A DNA stretch of 41,532 nucleotides from Solirubrobacteraceae bacterium (lineage in GTDB: Bacteria; Actinomycetota; Thermoleophilia; Solirubrobacterales; Solirubrobacteraceae). The notes under the pieces were generated by a model that worked only from the letters and a program-made list of their open reading frames with translations, made no database searches and was not told the DNA's origin. The first letter of the stretch is position 1. Every line of letters starts with the position of its first letter. The stretch lies in assembly GCA_025934395.1 (NCBI GenBank), contig JAICYC010000021.1:1-41532 (forward strand). Reading direction: 5' to 3'. Below are positions 1 to 7,801 of the stretch, in pieces. A program made the position numbers and the translations under genes.

Positions 1-1
1 C

Positions 2-649
2 CAGGGCCTGCCGTTCCTCGACCTCATCCAGGAGGGCACGCTCGGCCTGGTCCGCGCCGCAGAGAAGTTCGACTACCGCAAGGGCTTCAAGTTCTCCACC
101 TACGCCACCTGGTGGATCCGCCAGGCGATCGCCCGCGCCCTCGCCGACAAGGCGCGCACGATCCGCATCCCCGTGCACGTCGTCGAGAAGCTCAACAAGA
201 TCGGCCGAGCCGAGCGCAAGCTCGTCACCGAGCTCGGGCGCGAGCCCACCGCGGACGAGATCGCGGAGGTGACCGGCATCGACCCCGAGGAGGTCGACTC
301 GATCAAGCGCTCCGCGCAGGCCCCAGTGTCGCTCGAGAAGCCCGTCGGCGACGAGGAGGAGTCCGAGTTCGGGCAGTTCATCGCCGACGAGCGCGCCGAG
401 TCCCCATACGAGCGCGCCGCCGAGATCCTCACCAAGGAGGCGCTCCGCGAGGCGCTCGAGAACCTCTCCTATCGCGAACGTCGCGTGCTCGAGCTCCGCT
501 ACGGGCTCGGCGGCGAGCACCCCCGCACGCTCGACGAGGTCGGCCGCACGTTCAACGTCACCCGCGAGCGCATCCGCCAGATCGAGAACCAGTCGCTGAA
601 GAAGCTGCAGTCGCTCGCAGAGGCGCAAAAGCTCCGCGACGTAGCCTGA
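2..649 (+). CDS. rpoD: Principal RNA polymerase sigma factor, 3' part (cut by window edge)
   Basis: The frame is open from base 2, so the N-terminal part (region 1 and most of region 2) lies outside. The 215 visible residues begin in region 2.2 ([15 protein letters not shown]) and contain the core-binding and -10 melting signature [14 protein letters not shown] (region 2.3-2.4). They continue through region 3 ([11 protein letters not shown], then an acidic linker) to region 4, with [12 protein letters not shown] and the -35 recognition helix-turn-helix [20 protein letters not shown] near the C-terminus. This is the group 1 (SigA/RpoD/HrdB) pattern. A group 2 paralogue cannot be excluded without the N-terminus. 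The stop is followed immediately by a copy of the dispersed palindromic repeat. Confidence 0.95.
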   Translation, partial: QGLPFLDLIQEGTLGLVRAAEKFDYRKGFKFSTYATWWIRQAIARALADKARTIRIPVHVVEKLNKIGRAERKLVTELGREPTADEIAEVTGIDPEEVDSIKRSAQAPVSLEKPVGDEEESEFGQFIADERAESPYERAAEILTKEALREALENLSYRERRVLELRYGLGGEHPRTLDEVGRTFNVTRERIRQIENQSLKKLQSLAEAQKLRDVA

Positions 650-752
650 CCTGACGCGCGATAGCCGGCGCGAGGCTGCGTCCTCGGTCGCTTGCGTACG
701 AAGTACGCGGCGCTCCCTGCGTCCTTGCCTCGCTTGGCTCTCGCACGTCAGG
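650..752. repeat. Dispersed palindromic element, copy 1
   Basis: The element begins CCTGACGCGCGATAGCC and ends GGCTCTCGCACGTCAGG. The two ends are imperfect inverted repeats: CCTGACG, GCGA, AGCC and GCGAGGC pair in order with small mismatches. Inside is a perfect small hairpin, GCGTAC-GAA-GTACGC, at 694-708. A second copy lies at 7677-7800. Both copies sit directly at the 3' end of a gene, so a role as a transcription or mRNA end structure, or a REP/MITE-like mobile repeat, is possible. There is no T-tract. Confidence 0.85.
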
Positions 753-894
753 TCGCGCGTCCGCGCCGCGAGTCGTGGCCGGGACTCCCGGCGCCCGCCG
801 GCACGACGCGTTGGGGAGACCGCCGAGGCGCGCCGCTCGGTCCACGCGTCCAGTCGCGCTAAAGCGAGCGCTGGGCGATGCCGATTCGGACTGC

Positions 895-2049
895 ATGTTC
901 GATGTGATGGCTGCGCTGCGCGAGCTCGTGGAGAAAGAGGGCTCGGATCTGCACCTGAAGGTCGACGCAAGTCCCATCTACCGCGTTCACGGCGAGCTCG
1001 CTGCTGACGGGCACGCGGATGTGCTGACGGACGCAGACACCGAGGCTGCGCTGCGCGCGCTGCTCGACGACGAGGCGAAGCTCGAAGAGTTCGCCCGCGA
1101 CCGCGAGGTCGACTTCTCCTTCGAAATCCAGGGCGTGGCCCGGTTCCGCATCAACGCGTTCCGCCAGCGCGGCTCGATCTCGATGGTTTGCAGGGCGATC
1201 CCCCACCGGATCAGCTCGATCGAAGAGCTCGCCCTGCCGGACGTCGTCCGCGAACTCGCTCAGGAGGAGCGCGGGATCATCCTGCTCACCGGCACCACGG
1301 GCTCCGGGAAGTCCACGACCCTCGCCGCGATGATCGACCACATGAACAACACGATGAGCAAGCACATCGTGACGATCGAGGACCCGATCGAGTTCGTCCA
1401 CGAGGACAAGCGCTCCGCGATCAACCAGCGCGAAGTGGGCATGGACACGGCGTCGTTCAAGCGCGCCCTGCGCCGCGTGCTGCGTCAGGACCCCGACGTG
1501 ATCCTCGTCGGCGAGATGCGCGACGAGGAGACCGTGCAGACGGCGCTGTCCGCTGCCGAGACCGGCCACCTCGTGCTCTCGACGATCCACACGGTGGACG
1601 CGACCGAGTCGATCAACCGCATGCTCGACTTCTTCCCGCCCCACCAGCACGGCCAGGCCCGCAGCATGATCGCGGGCACGGTGCGCGGCGTGATCTCCCA
1701 GCGGCTCGTCCCCGGCGCCGACGGCGGTCGTGTGGCGGTCTGCGAGATCCTGCGGATGACCGGCCGCGTGCGCGACATGATCATGGACCCCTCGCAGACG
1801 GGCAAACTCGTCGAGGTGATCACCTCGGGCGCCTACTACGGCATGCAGACCTTCGACCAGGCCCTGTTCGGCCACGTCAAGGCGGGCCGCGTCACGTTCG
1901 AGGACGCGATGCGCGTCGCCTCGAGCCCGCACGACTTCAAGCTCCTCATGCAGGCCGACGGGCGCCGCGGCACCACGATGGAGGACGTCGCGCAGGCGGA
2001 GTCCAGCCGCGAACAGAGCTCCTCCAGCCCGTCGCTGAACGCAGCCTGA
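895..2049 (+). CDS. pilT: PilT-like twitching-motility/secretion ATPase
   Basis: This is a 384-residue GspE/PilT superfamily hexameric ATPase, which in type IV pilus systems powers pilus retraction. The start MFDVMAALRELVEKEGSDLHL is preferred because GSDLHL is the usual PilT N-terminal motif; the frame is open further upstream but reads repeat-derived and low-complexity sequence. Walker A is GTTGSGKST at residues 133-141. The Asp box and Walker B follow (DPIEFVHED, DPDVILVGEMRDEET), then the His box HLVLSTIHT. The family is usually about 340-370 residues. The C-terminal ~30 residues are Ser/Glu-rich. No other pilus gene is adjacent, so the pilus role is inferred from family only. No strong ribosome binding site is visible. 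Confidence 0.9.
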   Translation: MFDVMAALRELVEKEGSDLHLKVDASPIYRVHGELAADGHADVLTDADTEAALRALLDDEAKLEEFARDREVDFSFEIQGVARFRINAFRQRGSISMVCRAIPHRISSIEELALPDVVRELAQEERGIILLTGTTGSGKSTTLAAMIDHMNNTMSKHIVTIEDPIEFVHEDKRSAINQREVGMDTASFKRALRRVLRQDPDVILVGEMRDEETVQTALSAAETGHLVLSTIHTVDATESINRMLDFFPPHQHGQARSMIAGTVRGVISQRLVPGADGGRVAVCEILRMTGRVRDMIMDPSQTGKLVEVITSGAYYGMQTFDQALFGHVKAGRVTFEDAMRVASSPHDFKLLMQADGRRGTTMEDVAQAESSREQSSSSPSLNAA

Positions 2050-2162
2050 CCGAGCAGCGCCCGGCGTCCGCCGCCAGAGCCTCGCCGGTCCGGGATATCG
2101 CCATCTGCACGCCGTCCCGGCGCGGTAGACCGAGCGGCGGCCTCCTCCGGCCCGGCTGCGCC

Positions 2163-2168
2163 TAGGCT
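2163..2168 (+). promoter_or_regulatory. -10 box, probable leaderless promoter
   Basis: TAGGCT ends 6 bases before the ATG at 2175. No Shine-Dalgarno sequence fits between, so the transcript probably begins at or next to the start codon. Confidence 0.45.
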
Positions 2169-2174
2169 CCGGCC

Positions 2175-2393
2175 ATGCGGCTTCTTCGCCACGTGATCCG
2201 CGCGGTCCGCGCAGTGGCAACGGACACGCGCATTCCCCGGCCCCTGCGCTGGGCTGCTGCGCTGGGGCTGCTTCCGATCCCCGGCCCGTTCGACGAGGCT
2301 GTGCTGCTCCTCGTCGCCGTACCTCTCTGCGTGTTCTACAGGCAGCCCCTCGCAGAGGCGTGGCGAGCGACCGCGACGGGCCCTGCCGAATGA
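2175..2393 (+). CDS. Small hydrophobic protein of unknown function
   Basis: 72 residues: a basic N-terminus (MRLLRHVIRAVRAVATDTRI), then WAAALGLLPIPGPFDEAVLL and LLVAVPLCVFY, which form one or two membrane segments, and a short polar tail. The L-x-P-I-x-G-P-F-D-E spacing is reminiscent of the DUF1232/YkvA type of small membrane proteins (Pro-Ile/Val-Pro...Asp-Asp), but I cannot assign the family. Support for a real gene is the -10 box TAGGCT six bases upstream of the ATG and a coherent hydrophobicity pattern. It stands alone between pilT and the HxlR regulator. Confidence 0.55.
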   Translation: MRLLRHVIRAVRAVATDTRIPRPLRWAAALGLLPIPGPFDEAVLLLVAVPLCVFYRQPLAEAWRATATGPAE

Positions 2394-2461
2394 CGCCCCC
2401 CGACGGCCCGCAGACGCGGCGCCTGCGCATCCCAGAAGGGTGATCGAGGCGGCCTGGCGTC

Positions 2462-2482
2462 ACTTCATTTGGTAAAGTAATG
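2462..2482 (+). promoter_or_regulatory. AT-rich start region of the HxlR gene
   Basis: The stretch ACTTCATTTGGTAAAGTAATG is strikingly AT-rich against its surroundings. It holds interlaced short inverted repeats (ACTT/AAGT and CATT/AATG) and ends in the start codon. HxlR-family regulators commonly bind their own promoter, so an operator/promoter here is plausible but not proven. Confidence 0.35.
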
Positions 2483-2845
2483 ATTGAGATGGCGACTGAC
2501 GAGACGTGTCCGGTCTGCGCTACCGCCGAAATCGTGTGCGGGAAGTGGACGCTGCTGGTGATCCGGGACCTCGCCGAGGGCCGTGCGCGCTTCTGCGAGC
2601 TGGAACGCTCGCTGTCCGGCATCAGCCCGCGCACGCTCTCGCTGCGCCTGCGTGCCCTGGAGGAGGAGGGGATCGTGGCGCGGCACACGTTCCCGGAGGT
2701 TCCTCCACGCGTCGAGTACGCGCTCACCGAGAAGGGCCGCGCGCTCGTGCCGATCATCGACGACATGCGCTCCTACGGCGAAGAGTGGCTCGCCGCTGAG
2801 TGCGTGGACCGCTCCGCACGCAGCAACACGCTCGCCGCGGCCTAG
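2480..2845 (+). CDS. HxlR-family winged-helix transcriptional regulator
   Basis: 121 residues, normal for the family. It has the N-terminal Cys pair (TCPVCATAEIVCGKW, with the conserved GKWTLLVIRDL helix), the recognition region FCELERSLSGISPRTLSLRL, the wing region EEEGIVARHTFPEVPPRVEYAL, and the closing ALTEKGRALVPII. Members sense electrophiles or redox stress through an N-terminal Cys, or other small ligands, and often control adjacent oxidoreductases. The neighbour downstream is not an oxidoreductase, so the target is unknown. A second ATG nine bases downstream (MATDET) is an equally good start. Confidence 0.9.
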   Translation: MIEMATDETCPVCATAEIVCGKWTLLVIRDLAEGRARFCELERSLSGISPRTLSLRLRALEEEGIVARHTFPEVPPRVEYALTEKGRALVPIIDDMRSYGEEWLAAECVDRSARSNTLAAA

Positions 2846-2909
2846 CCCGCGTCCACGCCGGCCTGAAACCTCGGCTGCGCGCGCAGGATCGTTCCGCTGC
2901 GCCGCGAAC

Positions 2910-4313
2910 GTGGATCGGACCGTGCAGTCGATCCACCTTGAGAGTGCGCTCGTTGAGTTCCTGGAGGAGGCCGCTGCGATGCTGCATGCGGACGTGGCCG
3001 CGGGCAGCGAGGTGCCGTTCGAGGTGGAGACGACCGGGTCGCGGGCGGGTGGCGGGCGCCCCGCGCTCTACTGCTACCGCCCTCTGACCGCCGATTACAT
3101 CGCCGAGCGCCAGCCTGCGCTGCAACGACTGGAGAGCCACGACCGCGCGATCGAGCAGCTGCTCGGGTTCGACGGGCTCGACCGGTACCTGCTGGCAGCC
3201 GGGGTGGACACCGGGCGCGCGAGCCGACCGGCGCGTGCACGGATGGCGCTGCGGGCGCTGCTCGCCGAGGCCTGTGCGGACCAGAGCGACTTCGAGCTGC
3301 GCCCCGAGCGGGTGCGCGCTGCGGTGGCGCGCCTGGAGGCCTCAGCGGATGCGGATGCAGGCGGGGTGACGCTGATCGCCACGCTCCACGGCCTGACGAT
3401 CTCCTCCGAGCAGATCCAGCTCACGGGCGGCCTGTCGATCGCGCACCCGTCCGCGTTCGCGGGCCTCCCCGAAACGGCACGCGCCGCCTCCGACGGCGCC
3501 GCCGAGCACCTCCTGGCGGTGCTGGGCTCGCAGGACGTCGAGCCCGCGCATGCGATCGCGCAGGGCTGCGCCGTGATGCGGGACCTCGTGCGCGCCCTCC
3601 GGCTGTTCGGCGACGGACGCGTCGCGATCGGCGCGCTCGCGTGGGTTCGCGTGGGCACCGGATCGTGGACCCCGATACCGCTCGGGGCGAATGGGCGGCC
3701 CCACGGGGTGCTGCTCGTCATGCCCGAGCAGGAGGACGAGCTGCGCGCGTTCTGCAACCTCGTCTCGCGCCGCGCGCCGATCGACAACGAGATCGCGTGG
3801 GCGCTCCGCCGCTACGAGCTCGGCTGCGACCGCAGCGACCCGCTCGAGGCGCTCACTGACCACCTGGTCGCGCTGCGCGTGCTGCTGGAGCCGGAGGGGC
3901 CGCACAGCGCGATGCTCCCCGGCAGGCTCGCCGCGCTCTGCGCCACGCCCGAGGACTGCGTAGCCCTCACCGAGCGAGCGCTCGCGGCGATCGCCCTCGA
4001 GCGCGCCGCGATCGCCGGCAGGGCTGCGAGCGGCCCCGGCAACATTGCGCTCGCAGGCGAGATCGCCGACCATCTCCGCGCGCTCCTGCGCGACGTGATC
4101 TGCGGACACCTCGAGCCCGACCTGGTCACGCTCGCCGACGAGATCCTGCTCGAACGCGTCGAGCCCGCACCGGAAGCGGAGCCCGCGCAGTCCGCCCCTG
4201 CGCCCACCCGGGCCCGCGGGCATGCGGGCCCGCGCTTCACCCGCGGAGCGTCAACCGAGCAGGTGCTCGGCGACCCGCGAGAGGCCGAGGAGATCCTGGA
4301 CCTCTTCGTCTAG
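2910..4313 (+). CDS. Uncharacterised protein with possible HEPN (Apea-like) C-terminal domain
   Basis: About 467 residues, read from GTG 2910 (another GTG at 2922). Upstream the frame overlaps the HxlR gene and loses protein character. The N-terminal half is mixed alpha/beta (VQSIHLESALVEFLEEAAAM; LHGLTISSEQIQLTGGLSIA). The C-terminal half is helical: WALRRYELGC, LEALTDHLVALRVLLEP, LPGRLAALC, then IALERAAIAG and a final helix. This order resembles Apea-like HEPN domains (ARRF...D.L.D...ALE.LL...R.A.L...R..I.HG), but the usual R-x4-6-H is not seen. The last ~45 residues are Pro/Ala/Arg-rich, read through a terminator hairpin, and overlap the 3' end of the convergent ArsA gene by 63 bases. Function unknown. 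Confidence 0.7.
   Translation: MDRTVQSIHLESALVEFLEEAAAMLHADVAAGSEVPFEVETTGSRAGGGRPALYCYRPLTADYIAERQPALQRLESHDRAIEQLLGFDGLDRYLLAAGVDTGRASRPARARMALRALLAEACADQSDFELRPERVRAAVARLEASADADAGGVTLIATLHGLTISSEQIQLTGGLSIAHPSAFAGLPETARAASDGAAEHLLAVLGSQDVEPAHAIAQGCAVMRDLVRALRLFGDGRVAIGALAWVRVGTGSWTPIPLGANGRPHGVLLVMPEQEDELRAFCNLVSRRAPIDNEIAWALRRYELGCDRSDPLEALTDHLVALRVLLEPEGPHSAMLPGRLAALCATPEDCVALTERALAAIALERAAIAGRAASGPGNIALAGEIADHLRALLRDVICGHLEPDLVTLADEILLERVEPAPEAEPAQSAPAPTRARGHAGPRFTRGASTEQVLGDPREAEEILDLFV
4209..4232. terminator. Bidirectional terminator-type hairpin between convergent genes
   Basis: Perfect 9-bp stem CGGGCCCGC / GCGGGCCCG with a 6-base loop GGGCAT. It lies 18 bases past the ArsA stop (minus strand) and inside the 3' end of the plus-strand gene. 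There is no T-tract, as is usual for GC-rich actinobacteria. Confidence 0.55.
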
Positions 4314-5381
4314 GTGCGGCACCACGATCGGACTGAGCTCGCCGATCGCGTCGGCCAGCTCGCGCACGGTCCGCTCGTCGCGCTGCACGAGCGTGTCGAA
4401 ATCGGCGAGGTTCGCCGCCACGCGCGCGCCGAGCCGCCCGCCGAGCGCGTCCGAGAGCAGCGCGTCCGCGTCCTTCAGGGAGCGGCCGCCCAGTCCGTCC
4501 GCGTGTACGCGGTTGACGATCAGGCGCGCCCCCCGCATCTTCGCCTGCGCCAGGCGCCGGGCCAGGAACCGCGCCTCTTCGGCGGGCTCCGGCTCGGGCG
4601 AGCTCACGATCAGGAAGCTCGTCTCCGGCGCCCGAAGGAGCGCCTGGACACCGCGCGTGCGCTCGCCGAAGCCGTCGATCACGCCCGAGAGCGAGCGGAA
4701 GAACGTCGACAGGTCCGCGAGCATGTCGACCCCCGTCACGCGCGCGAAGATCGCGAACACCAGCGCGGTGCCGCGGCCGAACAGGCGCGCGGTGAGCCCG
4801 CCCGGCGCCAGGAACACCTGCAGTGCGCGGCCCTCCAGGAAGCCCAGCAGGCGCGTGGGCGCGTTGAGGAAGTCCAGCGCGTTGCGCGAGGGCGGCGTGT
4901 CGAGCACGATCACGTCGAAGTCGTGCTCTTCGTAGAGCTCGTAGAGCTTCGCGATCGCGCTCAGCTCGTGCGACCCCGCCACCGCCGTCGACAGCTCCCG
5001 GTACACCCGGTTGGCGAGGATCTCCTCGCGCGAGCGCTCGTCGGGCGCGAGCCGCGCGACGATCTCGTCGAACGTCCGCTTCGCATCGAGCATCATCGCC
5101 CACAGCTCCCCCTTGCAGCTGACGCCCTGCGCGCGCAGCTGTGCCGGCGCGATCCGCTGCGGCTGGCTGGAGAGCTCATCCATCCCGAGCGCCGCCGCCA
5201 GACGCCGCGCGGGATCGATCGTCACCACCGCCACGCGGCGGCCTTCACGGGCGAGCCCCAGCGCGAGCGCGGCTGACGTGGTGGTCTTGCCCACGCCGCC
5301 CGCCCCCACGCACACGACCACCCGCTTGTCGGCCAGTTGCGCACGCAGTGACGCGCTGTCGCTCGCGGCGCTGCGGGGCAT
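4251..5381 (-). CDS. ArsA/Get3-type P-loop ATPase
   Basis: 376 residues. The deviant Walker A GAGGVGKTTTSAALALG (residues 26-42) is followed by TIDPARRLAAALG, the A-loop typical of ArsA-like ATPases. DVIVLDTPPSRNALDFL is switch II/Walker B, and LIVNRVHADG belongs to the nucleotide-base region. The length fits a single-domain member (dimeric, like Get3 or the actinobacterial Rv3679/Rv3680 pair), not the double-domain arsenite pump subunit. No arsB or arsR is adjacent, so arsenite export is unlikely; a membrane-protein or envelope role is inference. The gene is divergent from parA. A -10 box TACGAT lies six bases before the ATG, pointing to a leaderless mRNA. Confidence 0.9.
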   Translation of the reverse strand: MPRSAASDSASLRAQLADKRVVVCVGAGGVGKTTTSAALALGLAREGRRVAVVTIDPARRLAAALGMDELSSQPQRIAPAQLRAQGVSCKGELWAMMLDAKRTFDEIVARLAPDERSREEILANRVYRELSTAVAGSHELSAIAKLYELYEEHDFDVIVLDTPPSRNALDFLNAPTRLLGFLEGRALQVFLAPGGLTARLFGRGTALVFAIFARVTGVDMLADLSTFFRSLSGVIDGFGERTRGVQALLRAPETSFLIVSSPEPEPAEEARFLARRLAQAKMRGARLIVNRVHADGLGGRSLKDADALLSDALGGRLGARVAANLADFDTLVQRDERTVRELADAIGELSPIVVPHLDEEVQDLLGLSRVAEHLLG

Positions 5382-5387
5382 CCGAGG

Positions 5388-5393
5388 ATCGTA
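5388..5393 (-). promoter_or_regulatory. -10 box of the ArsA-type gene, leaderless
   Basis: On the minus strand TACGAT is followed by six bases (CCTCGG) and then the ATG at 5381. No ribosome binding site can fit. Confidence 0.5.
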
Positions 5394-5470
5394 GTGGCGT
5401 GCAGGAATCGTCCGGAGCCGTGCGAATACCCACCGGACGGCTTTCCTGCAACCGACTCATCGGAGCCACC

Positions 5471-6238
5471 GTGGACGGCAAGGCCAAGGTCATCGCGTTC
5501 GCCAACCAGAAGGGCGGGGTGGCCAAGACGACAACGACGCTCAACCTCGCCGCGGCCTTCGCGGAGGAGGGCCACCGCGTGCTGTGCGTGGACATGGACC
5601 CGCAGGGCAACCTGACCATGTCGCAGGGCATCGACCCCGACACGCTCGAACGCTCGATGTACGACGTGCTCGTGCACAAGGTGTCGATCCGCGAGGTGAT
5701 CCGCCGCCGCGAGATCGACGTCGCGTGCGCCTCGATCGACCTGGCGGGCGCCGAGATCGCGATGTCGACGATGATCGGCCGCGAGCGAACGCTGCAGAAG
5801 GCGTTCGAGGCGATCCTCGACGACTACGACTTCATCTGCATCGACACCCCGCCGAGCCTCGGCCTGCTGACGATCAACGCCCTCACCGCCGCCAACAAGG
5901 TGATCGTCCCCGTGCAGTGCGAGTATCTCTCGATGCGCGGGCTGATCCAGCTGCAGAACACCCTCGCGATGATCCGGGAAAACCTCAATCCGGACGTCGA
6001 CATCGAGGGTATCCTCCCCACGTTGGTCGACACGCGCACGATCCACGCCAAGGAGGCGATCGAGATCCTCGAGGAAAACTTCGGCGACCGCGTGTTCGCG
6101 TCCCGAATCCGCAAGACCGTCCGCTTCGCCGAGGCGCCCGTGAAGGGGATGTCGGTGCTCAAGTACGAGCCCGACGGGGTTGCGGCACAGTCCTACCGCC
6201 AACTCGCGCAGGAGGTATTGAGCCATGGACAACGCTAA
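5471..6238 (+). CDS. parA: ParA/Soj-family chromosome partitioning ATPase
   Basis: 255 residues from GTG 5471, chosen because GGAG lies six bases upstream and the family fold begins at once (KVIAFANQKGGVAKTTTTLN). The deviant Walker A KGGVAKTT is at 14-21 with the signature lysine. Walker A' is CVDMDPQGNLT and Walker B is FICIDTPPSLGLLT. RTIHAKEAIEIL and VKGMSVLKYEPDGVAAQSY match Soj-type ParA C-termini. Family members form DNA-bound dimers and move ParB-bound origins or other cargo. No parB is next door. Its last 14 bases overlap ftsZ, and the ftsZ ribosome binding site (AGGAGG, 6210-6215) lies inside it, so the two are translationally coupled. Confidence 0.93.
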   Translation: MDGKAKVIAFANQKGGVAKTTTTLNLAAAFAEEGHRVLCVDMDPQGNLTMSQGIDPDTLERSMYDVLVHKVSIREVIRRREIDVACASIDLAGAEIAMSTMIGRERTLQKAFEAILDDYDFICIDTPPSLGLLTINALTAANKVIVPVQCEYLSMRGLIQLQNTLAMIRENLNPDVDIEGILPTLVDTRTIHAKEAIEILEENFGDRVFASRIRKTVRFAEAPVKGMSVLKYEPDGVAAQSYRQLAQEVLSHGQR

Positions 6239-7691
6239 GCGCGCGAGCATGCGCGAAGGCCCGCTCGCGGCGCTCTTCCGCAAGACCGAAGAGGACGAGC
6301 AGGGCGGCGAGGCCGCCTCCGCGCCCGAGCAACCGCCGCGCAAGGCACGCGCGAAGACCCCCGCCCCGCCCGCGCATCCGCGCGAGACGGGCCTCCCGCA
6401 CCCTGCGCTGCGGGCCGAGGAGCAGGAGCTGCTCGCCGACGAGCCGCACGTGCCATCACCGCGCGAGCGCCTGCGCCACGCGTTCTCCTCCGAGATCCCC
6501 GAGAACCTGATGGACCGGAACGCGCCCGCCCCGCGCGAACCGCGTGAGATGTCGCTCGACCGGTACGCCGCGGAGCTGCGCGCAGACCGTCCCGCGCCCG
6601 AGCCCGGCCAGCCCGTGATCCGCGTCGTGGGCGTCGGCGGCGGCGGCGTGAACGCCGTCAACCGCATGGTCGAGGCCGAGGTCGAGGGGATCGAGTTCCT
6701 CGCCGTCAACACCGACGTGCAGTCGCTGCAGCAGTCCACCGCCGACATCACGCTGCACATCGGCGCCGAGCTCACACGCGGGCTCGGATCGGGCTCCGAC
6801 GCGAACGTCGGGCGCCAGGCCGCGATGGAAGACTACGACCGGATGAAGGCCCTGCTGAAGGGGTCCGACATGATCTTCATCACCGCCGGCGCTGGCGGCG
6901 GCACCGGCACCGGCGCCGCCCCGATCGTTGCGCGCATCGCGCGCGAAGTGGGGGCGCTCACCGTCGCGATCGTCACGAAGCCGTTCGGCTTCGAGGGCAG
7001 CCGTCGCAGCGGGCAGGCCGAGCATGGCGTCGCCGCGCTCGCCGACGAGGTCGACACGCTGATCGTCGTCCCCAACAACCGCCTGCTCGACGTGCTCGAC
7101 AAGCAGACCGCGATGGTGGAGGCGTTCCGCGTCGCCGACGACGTGCTGCGCCAGGGCGTCCAGGGGATCTCCGACCTCGTCACGCTCCCCGGCCTCATCA
7201 ACCTCGACTTCGCCGACGTGCGCACGATCATGAGCTCCGCCGGAGCTGCGCTCCTCGGGATCGGCATGGGCGTGGGCGAGAACCGCGCCACCGAGGCTGC
7301 CATGCAGGCCGTCTCCTCGCCGCTGCTCGAAACCTCGATGGACGGCGCGCGCTCGATCCTGCTCTCGATCACCGGCGGCGAGAACCTCTCCCTGTGGGAG
7401 GTCAACGAGGCCGCCAAGTCCGTGTCCGCTGCAGCCCATCCCGACGCCAACATCATCTTCGGCGCGATGGTCGACGAGAAGCTCGACGACCAGGTATGGG
7501 TGACCGTCGTCGCCACCGGCTACGGCGACGAGGGCCGGCGCAAGAGCGTCGAGCGCTACCGCGAGCCCGCCGGCGAGGTGCGCGTGCAGCGAACCAGCGC
7601 CACGACAAGCGGCGGCGGTGAGCGTGTCGGGCGGCGCAGCCGCGCGCTGGACGACCTGGACATCCCAGAGTTCATCCCTGACGCGCGATAG
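6225..7691 (+). CDS. ftsZ: Cell division protein FtsZ with long N-terminal extension
   Basis: 488 residues; the tubulin-like GTPase forms the cytokinetic ring. The conserved core begins near residue 131 (VIRVVGVGGGGVNAVNRM). The tubulin signature AGAGGGTGTGAAPIVA is at 221-236 and the T7 catalytic loop NLDFADV at 326-332. The C-terminal partner-binding peptide DDLDIPEFI is at 476-484. Residues 1-130 are an unusual charged, Pro/Ala-rich extension with two better-ordered patches (MREGPLAALFRKTEED; SLDRYAAELRADRP). The final PDAR and the stop codon are encoded by the dispersed palindromic repeat starting at 7677. The gene overlaps parA by 14 bases, a position outside any mur/fts cluster, so a second FtsZ elsewhere in the genome is possible. 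Confidence 0.96.
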   Translation: MDNAKRASMREGPLAALFRKTEEDEQGGEAASAPEQPPRKARAKTPAPPAHPRETGLPHPALRAEEQELLADEPHVPSPRERLRHAFSSEIPENLMDRNAPAPREPREMSLDRYAAELRADRPAPEPGQPVIRVVGVGGGGVNAVNRMVEAEVEGIEFLAVNTDVQSLQQSTADITLHIGAELTRGLGSGSDANVGRQAAMEDYDRMKALLKGSDMIFITAGAGGGTGTGAAPIVARIAREVGALTVAIVTKPFGFEGSRRSGQAEHGVAALADEVDTLIVVPNNRLLDVLDKQTAMVEAFRVADDVLRQGVQGISDLVTLPGLINLDFADVRTIMSSAGAALLGIGMGVGENRATEAAMQAVSSPLLETSMDGARSILLSITGGENLSLWEVNEAAKSVSAAAHPDANIIFGAMVDEKLDDQVWVTVVATGYGDEGRRKSVERYREPAGEVRVQRTSATTSGGGERVGRRSRALDDLDIPEFIPDAR

Positions 7692-7800
7692 CCGGCGCGA
7701 GGCTGCGTCCTCGGTCGCTTGCGTACGAAGTACGCGGCGCGTTCCTGCCTGTGCCCAGTGATGGGTACGTCCTTGCCTCGCTTGGCTCTCGCACGTCAGG
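7677..7800. repeat. Dispersed palindromic element, copy 2 (within ftsZ 3' end)
   Basis: The first 63 bases are near-identical to copy 1 (650-752) and the right arm is again GGCTCTCGCACGTCAGG. The inner hairpin GCGTAC-GAA-GTACGC lies at 7721-7735. This copy has about 22 extra bases holding a second hairpin (7751-7768): a 7-bp stem GTGCCCA/TGGGTAC with one G-U pair closed by a GTGA loop, a GNRA tetraloop if transcribed. The first 15 bases are coding for FtsZ and include its TAG stop. Confidence 0.85.
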
Positions 7801-7801
7801 A

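Noticed and set aside
4251-5381. Arsenical pump ATPase (arsA) as a specific call
   Set aside because: Only one ATPase domain is present, and no arsB, arsR, arsD or Cys metal site is seen. The ArsA/Get3 superfamily is the safe level.
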